Notes: generated from the letters alone by a model not told the origin. A stretch of 64,000 bases of DNA from Peptostreptococcaceae bacterium oral taxon 113 str. W5053 (GCA_000467935.1 KI259812.1:49224-113223), one strand, 5' to 3'; shown: positions 19,094 to 28,783, counted from the stretch's first letter. A program made the numbers and translations.

Positions 19094-20272
19094 ATGAAAA
19101 AAATGTTTTTTACGTCTGAATCCGTTACCGAAGGTCATCCGGATAAAGTCTGCGATCAAATCAGTGACGGGATTTTAGATGCGATTTTAGAGCAGGATCC
19201 CAATGCACGTTGTGCAATCGAAACTGCGGCGACAACAGGAATGATTTTGGTGATGGGGGAAATTACCACCAATTGTTATGTGGATATTTCCAAAAAGGTT
19301 CGTGAAATTTTGAGAGATATCGGATACACGGGAAATATGTCGGGATTTGATGCGGATTCCTGTGCCGTTCTGGTGGCCTTGGATGAACAGAGTGAAGATA
19401 TTGCTATGGGGGTGGACAGCGCTCAAGAGGAAAAATCCGGAAACAGAGAGGACTATAATAAAATCGGTGCCGGAGACCAGGGGATTATTTTCGGTTATGC
19501 GACCAATGAGACGGAAGAATATTTATCCTTGCCCATTGTGCTGGCGCATAAATTGACCCGACGTTTGGCGACTTTACGAAAAAACGGAGAACTATCTTAT
19601 TTGCGACCGGACGGGAAGAGCCAAGTGACCGTGGAATATCATGACGGAAAAGCAGTGCATATCGACACGGTGGTCATCTCCGCTCAACACACGGCGGAAG
19701 TCGGTTTGGAGCAAATTCGCAGAGAGATTATCGAAAAGGTTATTACGCCGGTGATGTTGAAAGATTTATTTGATGAAAACACCAAAATTTACGTCAATCC
19801 CACAGGGCGTTTTGTAGTCGGAGGACCTCAAGGAGACAGCGGACTGACCGGACGGAAGATTATCGTGGATACGTATGGCGGACTTGCGCATCACGGCGGC
19901 GGGGCTTTTTCGGGGAAAGACCCCACAAAGGTGGATCGCAGTGCCGCCTATGCAGCCCGTTATGTGGCAAAAAATTTGGTGGCCGCAGGACTTTGCGACC
20001 GCGTGGAAATCGGCTTATCTTATGGAATCGGGATTGCGCATCCTTTAAGCATTTATGTGGAAAGTTTCGGAACGGCGAAAATTTCGGAAGAAAAACTGGA
20101 AGAACTGGTCAAAGAGCATTTCGATTTGCGCCCGGCAGCCATTATCGATAAGTTAAACTTACGCCGAGCGATTTATCGACAAACGGCCGCTTATGGGCAT
20201 TTCGGTCGAAATGATTTGGATTTACCCTGGGAAAGAACGGACAAAGCGAAGGAACTAAAGAAAGCTTTATAA
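19094..20272 (+). CDS. metK: S-adenosylmethionine synthetase (methionine adenosyltransferase)
   Basis: 392 residues. Makes SAM from methionine and ATP. Diagnostic motifs: [20 protein letters not shown] at the start, [12 protein letters not shown] (signature 1) and [19 protein letters not shown] (P-loop-like signature 2), and it ends with YGHFGR.DLPWE as normal for the family. AGAAAGGATATAGAG precedes the ATG. The SAM-I riboswitch in its leader would give feedback control by the product. The gene stands alone, with terminators on both sides. Confidence 0.95.
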   Translation: MKKMFFTSESVTEGHPDKVCDQISDGILDAILEQDPNARCAIETAATTGMILVMGEITTNCYVDISKKVREILRDIGYTGNMSGFDADSCAVLVALDEQSEDIAMGVDSAQEEKSGNREDYNKIGAGDQGIIFGYATNETEEYLSLPIVLAHKLTRRLATLRKNGELSYLRPDGKSQVTVEYHDGKAVHIDTVVISAQHTAEVGLEQIRREIIEKVITPVMLKDLFDENTKIYVNPTGRFVVGGPQGDSGLTGRKIIVDTYGGLAHHGGGAFSGKDPTKVDRSAAYAARYVAKNLVAAGLCDRVEIGLSYGIGIAHPLSIYVESFGTAKISEEKLEELVKEHFDLRPAAIIDKLNLRRAIYRQTAAYGHFGRNDLDLPWERTDKAKELKKAL

Positions 20273-20284
20273 GAATGAAAAAAG

Positions 20285-20323
20285 AGAGCGGGATTCCTGA
20301 TACGATAAGGAGTCCCGCTTTTA
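20285..20323. terminator. Terminator between metK and the convergent minus-strand genes
   Basis: AGCGGGAnTCCT and AGGAnTCCCGCT (20287-20319) form a stem of about 12 bp with a 7-9-base loop, followed by TTTT on the plus strand and flanked by AAAAAA on the other side. It can act in both directions. Confidence 0.75.
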
Positions 20324-20357
20324 AAAAGTTTTTTCTGATTTATTTTTATTTTAAACT

Positions 20358-20720
20358 TTAATTTCTCTGAGCTTCCAATTTTTTCAAAGCTCGAAAATCC
20401 TGCCATCCGTAAAGGGCAAGAATAAATACGCCATAGAACATCAAAAAGTAAAACATCTTCAGAGTCGGTGTCCTTCTGAATGCAGCCATGGAAACGATCA
20501 AACCGATGTTGAAAATAAAGCCGAGCCATCGTTCATTTGTGGAAACCACCTTCTTTTTCGATTTGAAGATTTTTAACCGTTTCCAAATCAACAGCGGCAG
20601 GAAGAGAAGAAGGATAATCGCTGAATAGACAAAGTTTTCCTGTCTATAAAAAAGGACTAAACTTATCCACCACAGCTCGCTGAGAATAATGAAAAGCAGA
20701 AGCATTTTTTTCTCTTTCAT
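20358..20720 (-). CDS. Small membrane protein, possible immunity/partner protein
   Basis: 120 residues. Four hydrophobic segments: about 6-25, 27-46, 68-82 and 85-103, joined by basic loops (KRLKIFKSKKK) and ending in a charged tail. AAAGGAGGGG lies just before the ATG. No family recognised. It starts 21 bases after the end of a gene for an exported protein with a central hydrophobic block, on the same strand, so the two are likely one transcript. Genes in this position behind a secreted membrane-active protein are often immunity proteins; that is only an inference from layout. Confidence 0.5.
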   Translation of the reverse strand: MKEKKMLLLFIILSELWWISLVLFYRQENFVYSAIILLLFLPLLIWKRLKIFKSKKKVVSTNERWLGFIFNIGLIVSMAAFRRTPTLKMFYFLMFYGVFILALYGWQDFRALKKLEAQRN

Positions 20721-20741
20721 TATAAGCCCCTCCTTTTTATT

Positions 20742-21437
20742 TTAATGCGTATAATCTACGATATAACTTACAGCCTGATTTCCGATATAACCCGTAAAAT
20801 TACTTACGCTATAGAAATATGTGGTCACCTGATATTGAACAAGCAAGGGATTGCTTGTATCGGCACGATGCCATTGCTTTCGAATATAATACACTTGTGT
20901 TAATTTCGCTGATATTATTGAGATTGCAGTACTAATAAAAAGTGAAACAAACTCACCAAGTCCTAGGGTAATTGCGATAAGACCTGCAAGTACGCCAACA
21001 CTAATGCCATTGTTAACGGTAATATTTCCACTTGTTGTTCCTTCACTATGCCAAGATCCCCAACCTAAAGGCTGCATAAAATTTGTTGGAGAATATTTTT
21101 TATCAAAAAACATTTGAGATTGATTAACTTTTGAAACAGTCTGAAGAAGTTTTTCCTCTTCATAAACATATACATTATTTCTATCTTGTTTAATGAAAGT
21201 TGTCGTGTTGTTCTCTTTATTCGTCACAACAAAATAATCCAACCCGTCTTTCCCAATAAAACGTTCAATAACAGATGTACTGCCGTCAAGTTCCTGAACT
21301 TCTGTTTTGGTTTGAACTTTTTTTAAATCATCTGTTACATCCACTCTTTGATTTACAGCATATGCATGATAAATCGGATGAACAAAAACAATTGTGGCAA
21401 GCAAAATAGAATACCATTTTAATTTTATTTTTAACAT
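20742..21437 (-). CDS. Exported protein with central hydrophobic block (possible bacteriocin/toxin-like)
   Basis: 231 residues. A cleavable signal peptide is likely (LKIKLKWYSILLATIVFVHP, then AYA before VNQRVDV, residues 1-28). Residues 29-120 are hydrophilic, with a repeated beta pattern (DYFVVTNKENN, NNVYVYEEEK). Next comes a glycine-rich membrane-active looking block at about 146-180 (ISVGVLAGLIAITLGLGEF), then an aromatic C-terminal part. AAGGAGGAG precedes the ATG. The layout resembles secreted antimicrobial proteins of Firmicutes with large precursors (geobacillin 26-like), but I do not recognise the family with certainty. It has a 15-codon ORF upstream and a small membrane protein gene downstream. 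Confidence 0.5.
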   Translation of the reverse strand: MLKIKLKWYSILLATIVFVHPIYHAYAVNQRVDVTDDLKKVQTKTEVQELDGSTSVIERFIGKDGLDYFVVTNKENNTTTFIKQDRNNVYVYEEEKLLQTVSKVNQSQMFFDKKYSPTNFMQPLGWGSWHSEGTTSGNITVNNGISVGVLAGLIAITLGLGEFVSLFISTAISIISAKLTQVYYIRKQWHRADTSNPLLVQYQVTTYFYSVSNFTGYIGNQAVSYIVDYTH

Positions 21438-21526
21438 TGTCTCCTCCTTAATTTTGGAATTTTAACTATTTTTTGTGATGTACTTAAAATATTTTATAAA
21501 AATTTTAAGCGAGTCATCTCACTGAT

Positions 21527-21574
21527 TTAATATTCGTCTCCGTTTTTATACCTTTGAAAATTTTGATATTTCAT
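21527..21574 (-). CDS. Possible 15-residue leader peptide or signalling peptide
   Basis: On the minus strand a strong CAGGGAGGG lies 6 bases before an ATG at 21574, which opens 15 codons, MKYQNFQRYKNGDEY, ending TAA. It sits between an extended -10 promoter (21616-21608) and the exported-protein gene that starts 90 bases after the peptide's stop. Downstream of the stop AGTGAG-ATGA-CTCGCT (21523-21508) can form a hairpin. It could be an attenuating leader peptide or a small secreted peptide; no family is known to me. Confidence 0.4.
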   Translation of the reverse strand: MKYQNFQRYKNGDEY

Positions 21575-21607
21575 TATTTTCCCTCCCTGATGTATTTTAT
21601 TAAACTT

Positions 21608-21616
21608 ATTATAGCA
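21608..21616 (-). promoter_or_regulatory. Extended -10 promoter for the exported-protein unit
   Basis: TGCTATAAT read on the minus strand is a perfect TGn-TATAAT extended -10 element. No good -35 is needed for such promoters, and none is obvious. It lies 34 bases before the 15-codon ORF. Confidence 0.5.
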
Positions 21617-21820
21617 TAATTTTAACACCTGTTCTACTCGAATTGAAAAAAAACAATCCGAAAATAAATATTTTTTATACAAGGCGACAAAACCGATTTT
21701 ACATTTTTCATCCTTATTATATTAAAAGTTATGAATGATTATTTATTACACGCATATTGTAGAAAAAAGATTTAAAATTTGTCGTTTTTTGATAGAATAT
21801 AAGAAATGGAGGTGTTTCCT

Positions 21821-22348
21821 ATGTGTTGGGAGCTGTTTATCAGTTTTGCCCGAATCGGATTATTTACTTTTGGCGGGGGTTATGCCATGCTTCCGATGTT
21901 GGAGCGGGAAGTGGTGCAAAAAAAAGCCTGGGTGAGCATGGAAGAATTGATGGACTATTATGCTATCGGGCAATGTACTCCCGGAGTCATTGCGGTGAAC
22001 ACGGCAACCTTTATCGGATATAAAAAGAAAAAACTCCTAGGAGCGGTATCGGCAACTTTAGGGGTGATTTTTCCGTCCGTTCTTCTTATCACTTTAATTG
22101 CCGGTCTTTTGCAATCTTTTGCTCATGTGGCATGGATTGCTCATGCGTTTGCCGGAATTCGTATTGCGGTTTGCGCTTTGGTATTTCATACCGTTTGGAA
22201 ATTATTTCAGCGAAATGTAAAAGGGACTTTTCCCGTCGTGATATTTTTATTGGCTTATATTGCTGTGGGTTTTGTGAAATTATCTCCTCTATGGATTGTA
22301 TTGGCCGGCATTATTTTGAGTTTTGCACGAGGTGAAAAACATGTTTAG
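21821..22348 (+). CDS. Chromate transporter-family protein, first half-size subunit
   Basis: 175 residues from the ATG at 21821, which follows TGGAGGTGTTTCCT; an in-frame ATG at 21806 would include the ribosome site. It is a short-chain CHR domain: FARIGLFTFGGGYAMLPMLERE at the N-terminus, then YAIGQCTPGVIAVNTATFIGY, both CHR signatures, and about five membrane helices. Short CHR proteins work as heterodimers, and the second half overlaps by eight bases. Family members export chromate or import anions; here the true substrate is unknown, and without chromate-linked genes nearby I would not assume metal resistance. Confidence 0.85.
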   Translation: MCWELFISFARIGLFTFGGGYAMLPMLEREVVQKKAWVSMEELMDYYAIGQCTPGVIAVNTATFIGYKKKKLLGAVSATLGVIFPSVLLITLIAGLLQSFAHVAWIAHAFAGIRIAVCALVFHTVWKLFQRNVKGTFPVVIFLLAYIAVGFVKLSPLWIVLAGIILSFARGEKHV

Positions 22349-22901
22349 ACTTTGTTTTGAATTTTTTAAAATCGGACTTTTCGCTATGGGCGGCGGTTTG
22401 GCAACGTTACCTTTTTTACAGGAATTAGGGGAGAGGACAGGCTGGTTCACTTCGTTGGAATTGGCGGATATGATTGCGGTAAGTGAATCCACACCGGGTC
22501 CCATTGGGGTAAACATGGCCACCTATGCAGGCTATCGAGGATATGGAATCATGGGGGGAATTTTAGCTACACTGTTTTTGGTACTGCCTTCGCTGATGAT
22601 TATCCTTATGATTTCTCAGGCTATGTATGCTTTTCAAAACAGCGCCATTGTAAACAGAGCGTTTAAAACCTTACGTCCCGCAACGGCGGGTTTGATTTTG
22701 GCGGCGGTTCAAAATGTAGCTGTTGTGACTTTGCTCAATTTGCCCGCTTATCAAAAGACGAACGACGTATTAAGCTTATTTCGCCCTTTGCCCCTGGTCT
22801 TCTTTGTCGGATGTTTTATTTTGATTCATAAATTTGACAAACTGCACCCGGGAGTTTTTCTTTTTGCAGGAGCGGTTTTGGGCGTGATTTTTCAGTTGTA
22901 A
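22341..22901 (+). CDS. Chromate transporter-family protein, second half-size subunit
   Basis: 186 residues from the ATG at 22341 (GAGGTGAAAAAC upstream inside the first subunit's gene). FFKIGLFAMGGGLATLPFLQEL and VSESTPGPIGVNMATYAGYR repeat the CHR motifs of its partner in a diverged form; about six membrane helices are visible. The two proteins would insert with opposite topology and form one transporter. The pair stands alone between the exported-protein genes and dgt. Confidence 0.85.
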   Translation: MFRLCFEFFKIGLFAMGGGLATLPFLQELGERTGWFTSLELADMIAVSESTPGPIGVNMATYAGYRGYGIMGGILATLFLVLPSLMIILMISQAMYAFQNSAIVNRAFKTLRPATAGLILAAVQNVAVVTLLNLPAYQKTNDVLSLFRPLPLVFFVGCFILIHKFDKLHPGVFLFAGAVLGVIFQL

Positions 22902-23080
22902 GCGTGTTATTTGTAAAACTTTTTTGGGTATAATGGGAAAATAGAGGAGTATACTCTTGTAAAAAGTGACGATTGCTTTTTATGAAGAGAATTTTTTTGA
23001 TTGAGTTTATGCTTTTGGAAATTTCGATAAATCGGAATAAAAAATTTTTCAGGATAAAGAATGAAGAAAGGGGGATAAAC

Positions 23081-24109
23081 GTGAATTATCGGGAAAAAGC
23101 GGAGCGGATGGAAGAACTTTATTTATCTCCTTATGCCTGCAAAAGCAGTCAAACCAAAGGACGCTTGGAAGATGAAATAGAATGCGATGTGCGCACGGCT
23201 TTTCAAAGGGACAGAGATCGGGTGATTCATTCCAAGGCGTTTCGTCGATTAAAACATAAAACTCAAGTTTATATTGCGCCGAAAAAGGATCATTATCGAA
23301 CCCGATTGACCCATACTTTGGAAGTTGCTCAAATCGCCAGAACCATGGCAAAAGCATTAAGACTTAATGATTCTTTGGTCGAGGCCATTGCTTTAGCTCA
23401 TGATTTGGGACATACACCTTTCGGTCATATCGGAGAAAAAGTCCTCAATTCCCTTCATTCCAAAGGATTTCGTCATTATGAGCAATCCATTCGAGTGGTG
23501 GAGTTTTTGGAACCTCACGGTCATCTGTGGGGGATGAATTTGACCCATGAAGTCAAAGACGGCATACGAAATCATACAGGCAATTTAAAAGGAGAGACGG
23601 CGGAAGCCGCCCTTATAAAGTATGCAGATCGAATTGCCTATATCAATCATGATATTGACGATTCCATTCGGGCGGGAATTTTGGAGGAGTCGGATTTACC
23701 TAAAGAGTATACGGAGGTTTTGGGACACTCTCATGGAGAACGTATCAATACCCTGGTTTTGGATGTTATTCGAAACAGTGAGGATAAAGCGGAGCCGATC
23801 ATGTCCCAAAGGATTAACCAGGCGATGATGGGGCTTCGAAGCTTCTTATTTCAAGAAGTGTATGACAATAAAAATGTACGAACGGATCAGCCCAAGGCTG
23901 AATTTGTTCTTTATAATCTCTATGAATATTATCGAAAAGATTTAAAGCGCCTGCCCGAGGCACATTTGGCTTTATACAGTCCCAAAAATCCTTATGCGAA
24001 AGACGCTTCCGATGAGGATAAAATTTGTGATTATATTGCGGGTATGACCGACGGCTATGTCGTCAATTTATTTAAGGAATTGTTTTTACCGAAAGAGTGG
24101 AACGCTTAG
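23081..24109 (+). CDS. dgt: Deoxyguanosinetriphosphate triphosphohydrolase-like HD phosphohydrolase
   Basis: 342 residues. The HD-domain metal ligands are visible as RTRLTHTLEVAQIAR (first His), IALAHDLGHTPFGHIGE (HD pair), and YADRIAYINHDIDD (last Asp); SKAFRRLKHKTQVYI is the conserved entry of the dGTPase family. It cleaves dGTP or other dNTPs to nucleoside and triphosphate and so adjusts the dNTP pool. The GTG at 23081, preceded by AAAGGGGGATAAAC, is chosen; a frame from 22973 would add 36 residues rich in Phe/Ile that the family lacks. dnaG follows after 25 bases, the usual dgt-dnaG-rpoD order of Firmicutes. Confidence 0.9.
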   Translation: MNYREKAERMEELYLSPYACKSSQTKGRLEDEIECDVRTAFQRDRDRVIHSKAFRRLKHKTQVYIAPKKDHYRTRLTHTLEVAQIARTMAKALRLNDSLVEAIALAHDLGHTPFGHIGEKVLNSLHSKGFRHYEQSIRVVEFLEPHGHLWGMNLTHEVKDGIRNHTGNLKGETAEAALIKYADRIAYINHDIDDSIRAGILEESDLPKEYTEVLGHSHGERINTLVLDVIRNSEDKAEPIMSQRINQAMMGLRSFLFQEVYDNKNVRTDQPKAEFVLYNLYEYYRKDLKRLPEAHLALYSPKNPYAKDASDEDKICDYIAGMTDGYVVNLFKELFLPKEWNA

Positions 24110-24134
24110 ATTTTAGATGAAGGAAGTGAACAGA

Positions 24135-25904
24135 ATGGGACGTATACCGGAATCGGTGATTGAAGAAATCAAACATGCCGTGGATATTGTAGAGATTATC
24201 GGACGCAGTGTAAAGCTGAAATCCGCCGGGCGTAATTATCTGGGTTTATGTCCTTTTCACAATGAAAAGACTCCGAGTTTTACCATTTCTCCGGATAAAG
24301 GGATTTTTCATTGCTTTGGATGCGGTGAGGGAGGCGATGTGATTTCCTTTGTGATGAAGCATCGGAATATGAGCTATCCGGAGGCGATTCGTTTTTTGGC
24401 TCAAGAAGCGGGAATCCGAATTGAGGGAGATGCGGAAAGTGATAAATCTTTTGAACGACGGAAGCGATTTTATGAAATCAACTCTTTGGCGGGACGTTAT
24501 TATTTTTCAGAACTCTATCAATCGGCAGAAGCGTTGGCATATCTGAAACGTCGAGGGATTTCGCCGAATACGGCAAAAAAATTCGGCTTAGGTTATGCAC
24601 CGAGAGATTGGGACGGGCTTTTAAAAGCCATGGAAAAAGAAAAAGTCGCTCCGGAGGAGCTGGCTACGTTGGGTTTGGTCATTGCCAACAAACAAAAAGG
24701 ATATTTTGACCGTTTTCGCCATCGGATTATGTTCCCCATCCTCAATCGAAGCGGTAAGATTATCGGTTTCGGAGGACGAGCTTTGGGGGATGATCCGGCA
24801 AAATATTTAAACAGTCCGGAAAGTGAACTCTTTCATAAGGGACAGCACTTATATGCATTGAATTTTTTGGAAAATAAAGAGATGAAAATCCTGTTGGTGG
24901 AAGGATACATGGATGTAATTTCTCTGCATCAACACGACCTTCCTTTTGCCGTAGCCAGCTTAGGGACGGCGCTTACACAGGAACAGGCTATATTGCTTGC
25001 CAAATACAAAAAAGAAATCTATATTTGTTATGATTCGGATAAGGCGGGGATTCTGGCAGCCAAAAGAGCTATTGAAGTTTTTCGGGAAATTGATTGTACT
25101 CCTCAGATTATGCGTTTGGAACAGGGCATGGATCCGGATGATTTTATTCGACATTATGGGAAAGAGGCTTTTCAAAAAGCCATGGATAATGCTCTATTGC
25201 CGGTGGAATTTGAGTTAAGTTTGAACAAAGAGGGCTTAAATTTCAATCTGCCGAAAGATCGGATTCTATATCTTGAAAAAGCAAAAAGATTATTTATAAA
25301 AATCAATAGAAAACTTATCCGTGATGAGTATATCAAACGATTTGCTAAAGAAATGGATTTAGATGAAGAAACTTTCAAAAATGAAGTGGAAAGTTTGATG
25401 GGGCGAAAAGTGAGAAAAAATATTCCTATGCGCAAAAAAGAACGCAAAAGGGAATTAAAAGCGGGACTGGAGGAAGATGTACTTCGTTATGCCATGGAAT
25501 CGAGAGCCATTTTTGATAAAATCAAAGGATATTTCACCCAAGATATTTTGAAAAAAGATGAGGCGATGGAACTTGCAGATTTTATAACTTGTCTGTATGA
25601 TGAGAAGGATCGACAAAAAATCAATATGGATGAAATAATTGAACATTATCGTTTGCGAGGAGAGATGAGCGCTATAATCGATTCTATCGCTCGAAAACGT
25701 GAGAGGGAAAAAGGTGTTCCCGAAAAAGCGGTGGATGAAATGATTATGCGCTTCAATCGAGCCGTTTTGGAAGGAAAGAAACAACATTTGCTCTGTGAGA
25801 TAGAATTATTAAGCGATGCGCAGATGGAAGAAGAGGAGAAAAAACGATTGATGAAAGAATTGTTGACCAAAATGCATCAATTGGATATCGAACTTAAGAT
25901 ATAA
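24135..25904 (+). CDS. dnaG: DNA primase
   Basis: 589 residues. Synthesises RNA primers at the replication fork with the DnaB-type helicase. The N-terminal zinc ribbon is CPFHNEKTPSF then FHCFGCGEGGD (Cys-His-Cys-Cys, residues about 36-63); IGFGGRALGDDPAKYLNSPE belongs to the polymerase core, and the TOPRIM motif is LLVEGYMDV with ICYDSDKAG (metal-binding acidic residues). The C-terminal about 170 residues would bind helicase. The ATG at 24135 is chosen because AAGGAAG lies 8 bases before it. It is followed by rpoD after 18 bases. Confidence 0.95.
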   Translation: MGRIPESVIEEIKHAVDIVEIIGRSVKLKSAGRNYLGLCPFHNEKTPSFTISPDKGIFHCFGCGEGGDVISFVMKHRNMSYPEAIRFLAQEAGIRIEGDAESDKSFERRKRFYEINSLAGRYYFSELYQSAEALAYLKRRGISPNTAKKFGLGYAPRDWDGLLKAMEKEKVAPEELATLGLVIANKQKGYFDRFRHRIMFPILNRSGKIIGFGGRALGDDPAKYLNSPESELFHKGQHLYALNFLENKEMKILLVEGYMDVISLHQHDLPFAVASLGTALTQEQAILLAKYKKEIYICYDSDKAGILAAKRAIEVFREIDCTPQIMRLEQGMDPDDFIRHYGKEAFQKAMDNALLPVEFELSLNKEGLNFNLPKDRILYLEKAKRLFIKINRKLIRDEYIKRFAKEMDLDEETFKNEVESLMGRKVRKNIPMRKKERKRELKAGLEEDVLRYAMESRAIFDKIKGYFTQDILKKDEAMELADFITCLYDEKDRQKINMDEIIEHYRLRGEMSAIIDSIARKREREKGVPEKAVDEMIMRFNRAVLEGKKQHLLCEIELLSDAQMEEEEKKRLMKELLTKMHQLDIELKI

Positions 25905-25922
25905 AGAAGAAGGGGTATTGCG

Positions 25923-27125
25923 ATGACAGACCATATACAAAGAGAAAAATACGAAATAAATAAGGCGCAGGTTTTTGAAGACATTTTTCGTTTAGCTAAG
26001 GAGAATGAGGTGCTAAGTTACGAAGAATTGGAAGAGATTCCCTTCTTTGAAGAGTTGGAAGAAGACGATTTGGAAGAATTATACCAACAACTATCCGACA
26101 TGGAAATTGAAATTAAAGGAGAGCCGGAAGTGGTTGCGATTGAAGATGAAGAAGAGCCCATCGAAAAAGATGACGAAGAAGTGATTATCGACAAAGAAGA
26201 AGACATTCCTGAAGGTCTTCAAGAGGAAGACTTGGAGAAAATGGAAGGCATTGAAAAAGAAGACACCTCTACTCTTTTGTTGGATATGAAAGATATCAAT
26301 GTAGACGATCCGGTCAAAATGTATTTAAAAGAAATCGGACGCATTCCTCTGTTGAATGCGGACGAGGAAGTGGAATTGGCTGTCAAAATGGAAAAGGGTG
26401 ATATTCATTCCAAACAAAAACTGGCGGAAGCTAATTTAAGATTGGTTGTCTCCATCGCAAAACGTTATGTGGGCAGAGGAATGCACTTCTTGGACTTGAT
26501 TCAAGAGGGAAATATGGGATTGATGAAAGCCGTGGAAAAATTTGATTACACTCGAGGCTTTAAATTTTCCACCTATGCCACATGGTGGATTCGTCAAGCC
26601 ATTACCCGTGCCATTGCCGATCAAGCCAGAACCATTCGTATTCCCGTACATATGGTGGAAACCATCAACAAACTGGTTCGAGTTCAAAGACAATTGATTC
26701 AAGAACTGGGGCGTGAACCGACCAATGAAGAAATTGCGGAAGAAATGGGCATCGATATTGAAAAAGTTCAAGACGTACGCAAAATCGCCCAGGAACCGAT
26801 TTCCTTGGAAACCCCCATTGGAGAAGAAGAAGATAGTCATTTAGGTGATTTTATTGAAGACGATACGGCGATAGCTCCCGATGATGCGGCGGATTTTACT
26901 ATGCTGCGTGAACAACTGGATGAAATTTTGGACACACTGACTTCCCGTGAACGCAAAGTATTGGAGTTGCGCTTCGGCTTAATCGACGGAACCCCTCGTA
27001 CTTTGGAGGAAGTAGGCAAAGAATTCGACGTCACCCGTGAGCGAATTCGTCAAATTGAAGCCAAAGCGTTAAGAAAGTTAAAACACCCGAGCCGCAGTCA
27101 AAAATTAAAAGACTTTTTGGAATAA
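25923..27125 (+). CDS. rpoD: RNA polymerase primary sigma factor (sigma-A/sigma-70)
   Basis: 400 residues. An acidic N-terminal part (region 1.1 plus a Glu/Asp-rich linker, residues about 30-115) precedes the core: [16 protein letters not shown] (1.2), region 2 with [20 protein letters not shown] for -10 recognition, and region 4.2 with [20 protein letters not shown] for -35 recognition. It directs RNA polymerase to housekeeping promoters, which agrees with the many TTGACA/TATAAT sites found here. AGAAGGGGTATTGCG precedes the ATG. Operon with dnaG. Confidence 0.96.
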   Translation: MTDHIQREKYEINKAQVFEDIFRLAKENEVLSYEELEEIPFFEELEEDDLEELYQQLSDMEIEIKGEPEVVAIEDEEEPIEKDDEEVIIDKEEDIPEGLQEEDLEKMEGIEKEDTSTLLLDMKDINVDDPVKMYLKEIGRIPLLNADEEVELAVKMEKGDIHSKQKLAEANLRLVVSIAKRYVGRGMHFLDLIQEGNMGLMKAVEKFDYTRGFKFSTYATWWIRQAITRAIADQARTIRIPVHMVETINKLVRVQRQLIQELGREPTNEEIAEEMGIDIEKVQDVRKIAQEPISLETPIGEEEDSHLGDFIEDDTAIAPDDAADFTMLREQLDEILDTLTSRERKVLELRFGLIDGTPRTLEEVGKEFDVTRERIRQIEAKALRKLKHPSRSQKLKDFLE

Positions 27126-27158
27126 TCGGCATAAACGAAAACTTGAAAGGAAACTACT

Positions 27159-27845
27159 TTGGATAATCGCATGGAACGAATCTATTCTCTTATCCCTGAC
27201 GGAAAAATCGTAGCGGATATCGGAACGGATCACGGGCAACTTGCCGTTGCCTTAGCGGAAAGACAAAAAGCAAAAAAAATCATTGCCACCGATATCAGCG
27301 CTTCCAGCCTTCAAAAGTTGATTCTTCGAATCCAAGGGACACCTTTGGAAAAACGGATAAAAACCTTCGTGACCGACGGACTTGAGGGCTTGGGAAAAGA
27401 AGGAATACAAGTGGCGGTTATTGCCGGCATGGGCGGTGTACTTATCGGAAAAATCTTGGAGAAAGCCGGAACAATTCCAAACTTGGAAAGCTTGGTTCTC
27501 TGTCCCCATGTGGGCGTCGAAGAACTTCGCCCAAAATTAACCGACCTCGGCTTTGCCGTGAAAAAAGAAGATTTTGTAGAAGAAGAAGGAAAACTCTATC
27601 CCCTTCTCTTTGCCTCGAAAGGAGAAGAGGCTTATACCACCTTCGGGGAGAAAAAATTCGGACACTATATGCCGGAACATCCCAATGAGGCGTTTCAAAA
27701 GTTTGTATACAAGGAAAAAAAAACAAGACAAAAACTTTTACAAAATAATTCAAAACTTCCCGAAAAAAGAAGAGATGAGCTGAAACGGGAACTCATAGAA
27801 ATCGGAAAGGTGGAAAAAACGATTGAAACTCATAGAAATTTATAA
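27159..27845 (+). CDS. trmK: tRNA (adenine22-N1)-methyltransferase
   Basis: 228 residues. The SAM-binding motif VADIGTDHGQLAVALAE and IAGMGGVLIGKIL, then LVLCPHVGVEELR (instead of QP.., catalytic region), are typical of TrmK/YqfN, which methylates N1 of A22 in bacterial tRNAs. The C-terminal coiled-coil domain (about residues 160-228, lysine- and glutamate-rich) is present. The start is probably the TTG at 27159, 7 bases after GAAAGGA; an ATG at 27171 is an alternative. It follows rpoD and overlaps the next gene by 23 bases, the order rpoD-trmK-nif3 (yqfN-yqfO) known from Bacillus. Confidence 0.85.
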   Translation: MDNRMERIYSLIPDGKIVADIGTDHGQLAVALAERQKAKKIIATDISASSLQKLILRIQGTPLEKRIKTFVTDGLEGLGKEGIQVAVIAGMGGVLIGKILEKAGTIPNLESLVLCPHVGVEELRPKLTDLGFAVKKEDFVEEEGKLYPLLFASKGEEAYTTFGEKKFGHYMPEHPNEAFQKFVYKEKKTRQKLLQNNSKLPEKRRDELKRELIEIGKVEKTIETHRNL

Positions 27846-28596
27846 CTATCTGGAAAGCTTCGCCCCGTTGGAGTTTCAGGAATCTTACGACAACAGCGGA
27901 CTCCAGATGGGAGACTTGGAAAAAGACGTCAAAAAAGGACTCTTAAGTTTAGACTTAACGCAACAGGCGGTAAAACGTGCGTTAAAAGAAAATTTTGATT
28001 TCATTTTAACCCATCATCCCATTTTATTTCATCCTCTAAAATCCTTGGACAGAAATCAACGCCCGGGCAAATTGTTGTTGCCCCTGGCGGAAAAAGGCAT
28101 CTCGGTGATCGCCTGGCATACCAATTTGGACCGAGCCCTTGGCGGAGTCAACGATGTGCTGGCGAAAGCTTTAAGTATTCATGTGGACGGCGATTTGGTG
28201 GAAGAAGAGAATAAGCCGGGCATGGGCAGAGTGGGAAGCATAAAAGAGCAAAGGGGCGAAGAACTGGCGGAACAGGTGCGTCGGACACTGGAAGCGCCCT
28301 ATATCATCACCTACGGAAATGCATCGAAAAAAATCGAAAGAGTTGCCCTCTTGGGCGGCAGCGGAGCGGATTTTATTTCCAATGCCATCGAAAAAAAGGT
28401 GGACGCCTATATTACCGCAGACATCAGATATCACGACACGGAGGAAGCTTTGGATAAGGATTTATTCTTAATCGACGCCGGACATTACTATTCGGAACAA
28501 GTGATGATGGAAGAATTAAAAAAGCTTTTGGAAAAAGAATTCCCCACAGTGGAATTTCAGGTGGAAAAAAGAAATTTTCAAAATCAGGTATACTAA
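27823..28596 (+). CDS. Nif3-like dinuclear metal centre hexameric protein (YqfO type)
   Basis: 257 residues, the short form without the middle PII-like insert. Metal ligands are visible: LTHHPILFHPLKS (His-His), WHTNLD (His, Asp) and, near the end, DAGHYYSEQ (His, Glu), the usual set for the two-metal site. The family (NIF3/DUF34) forms hexameric toroids; its reaction is debated, with GTP cyclohydrolase I type 2 used as an often wrong label. The start is TTG, with AAAGGTGG 8 bases upstream inside trmK, so the two genes are coupled. A weak terminator stem (AAGGAG/CTCCTT, 28595-28614) overlaps its stop. Confidence 0.85.
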   Translation: MKLIEIYNYLESFAPLEFQESYDNSGLQMGDLEKDVKKGLLSLDLTQQAVKRALKENFDFILTHHPILFHPLKSLDRNQRPGKLLLPLAEKGISVIAWHTNLDRALGGVNDVLAKALSIHVDGDLVEEENKPGMGRVGSIKEQRGEELAEQVRRTLEAPYIITYGNASKKIERVALLGGSGADFISNAIEKKVDAYITADIRYHDTEEALDKDLFLIDAGHYYSEQVMMEELKKLLEKEFPTVEFQVEKRNFQNQVY

Positions 28597-28742
28597 GGAG
28601 GAGAAAAACTCCTTCTTTATTTGACGAAAGCGTACTTTGCGAGAGGGGGAACATTCCACCGAATAAGTTGTTAAAGATAAAGGACAAATCGCTTTTATTG
28701 CTATATTTTTTGTGATTTAGAGTGTGTTTTACAGTATTTTTA

Positions 28743-28771
28743 TTGTGTTTTTGAAAAAAATTTGTTATACT
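28743..28771 (+). promoter_or_regulatory. Promoter of the RNase P RNA gene
   Basis: TTGTGT, 17-base spacer, TATACT. The -10 is five of six; the -35 is weaker. It ends 12 bases before the first base-paired nucleotide of the RNA, which fits a start at about 28778-28784. Confidence 0.6.
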
Positions 28772-28783
28772 ATGACCGGACAT

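Noticed and set aside
26018..27034. Open frames opposite rpoD and other core genes
   Set aside because: They are antisense shadows with low-complexity serine/asparagine runs caused by the acidic codons on the coding strand.
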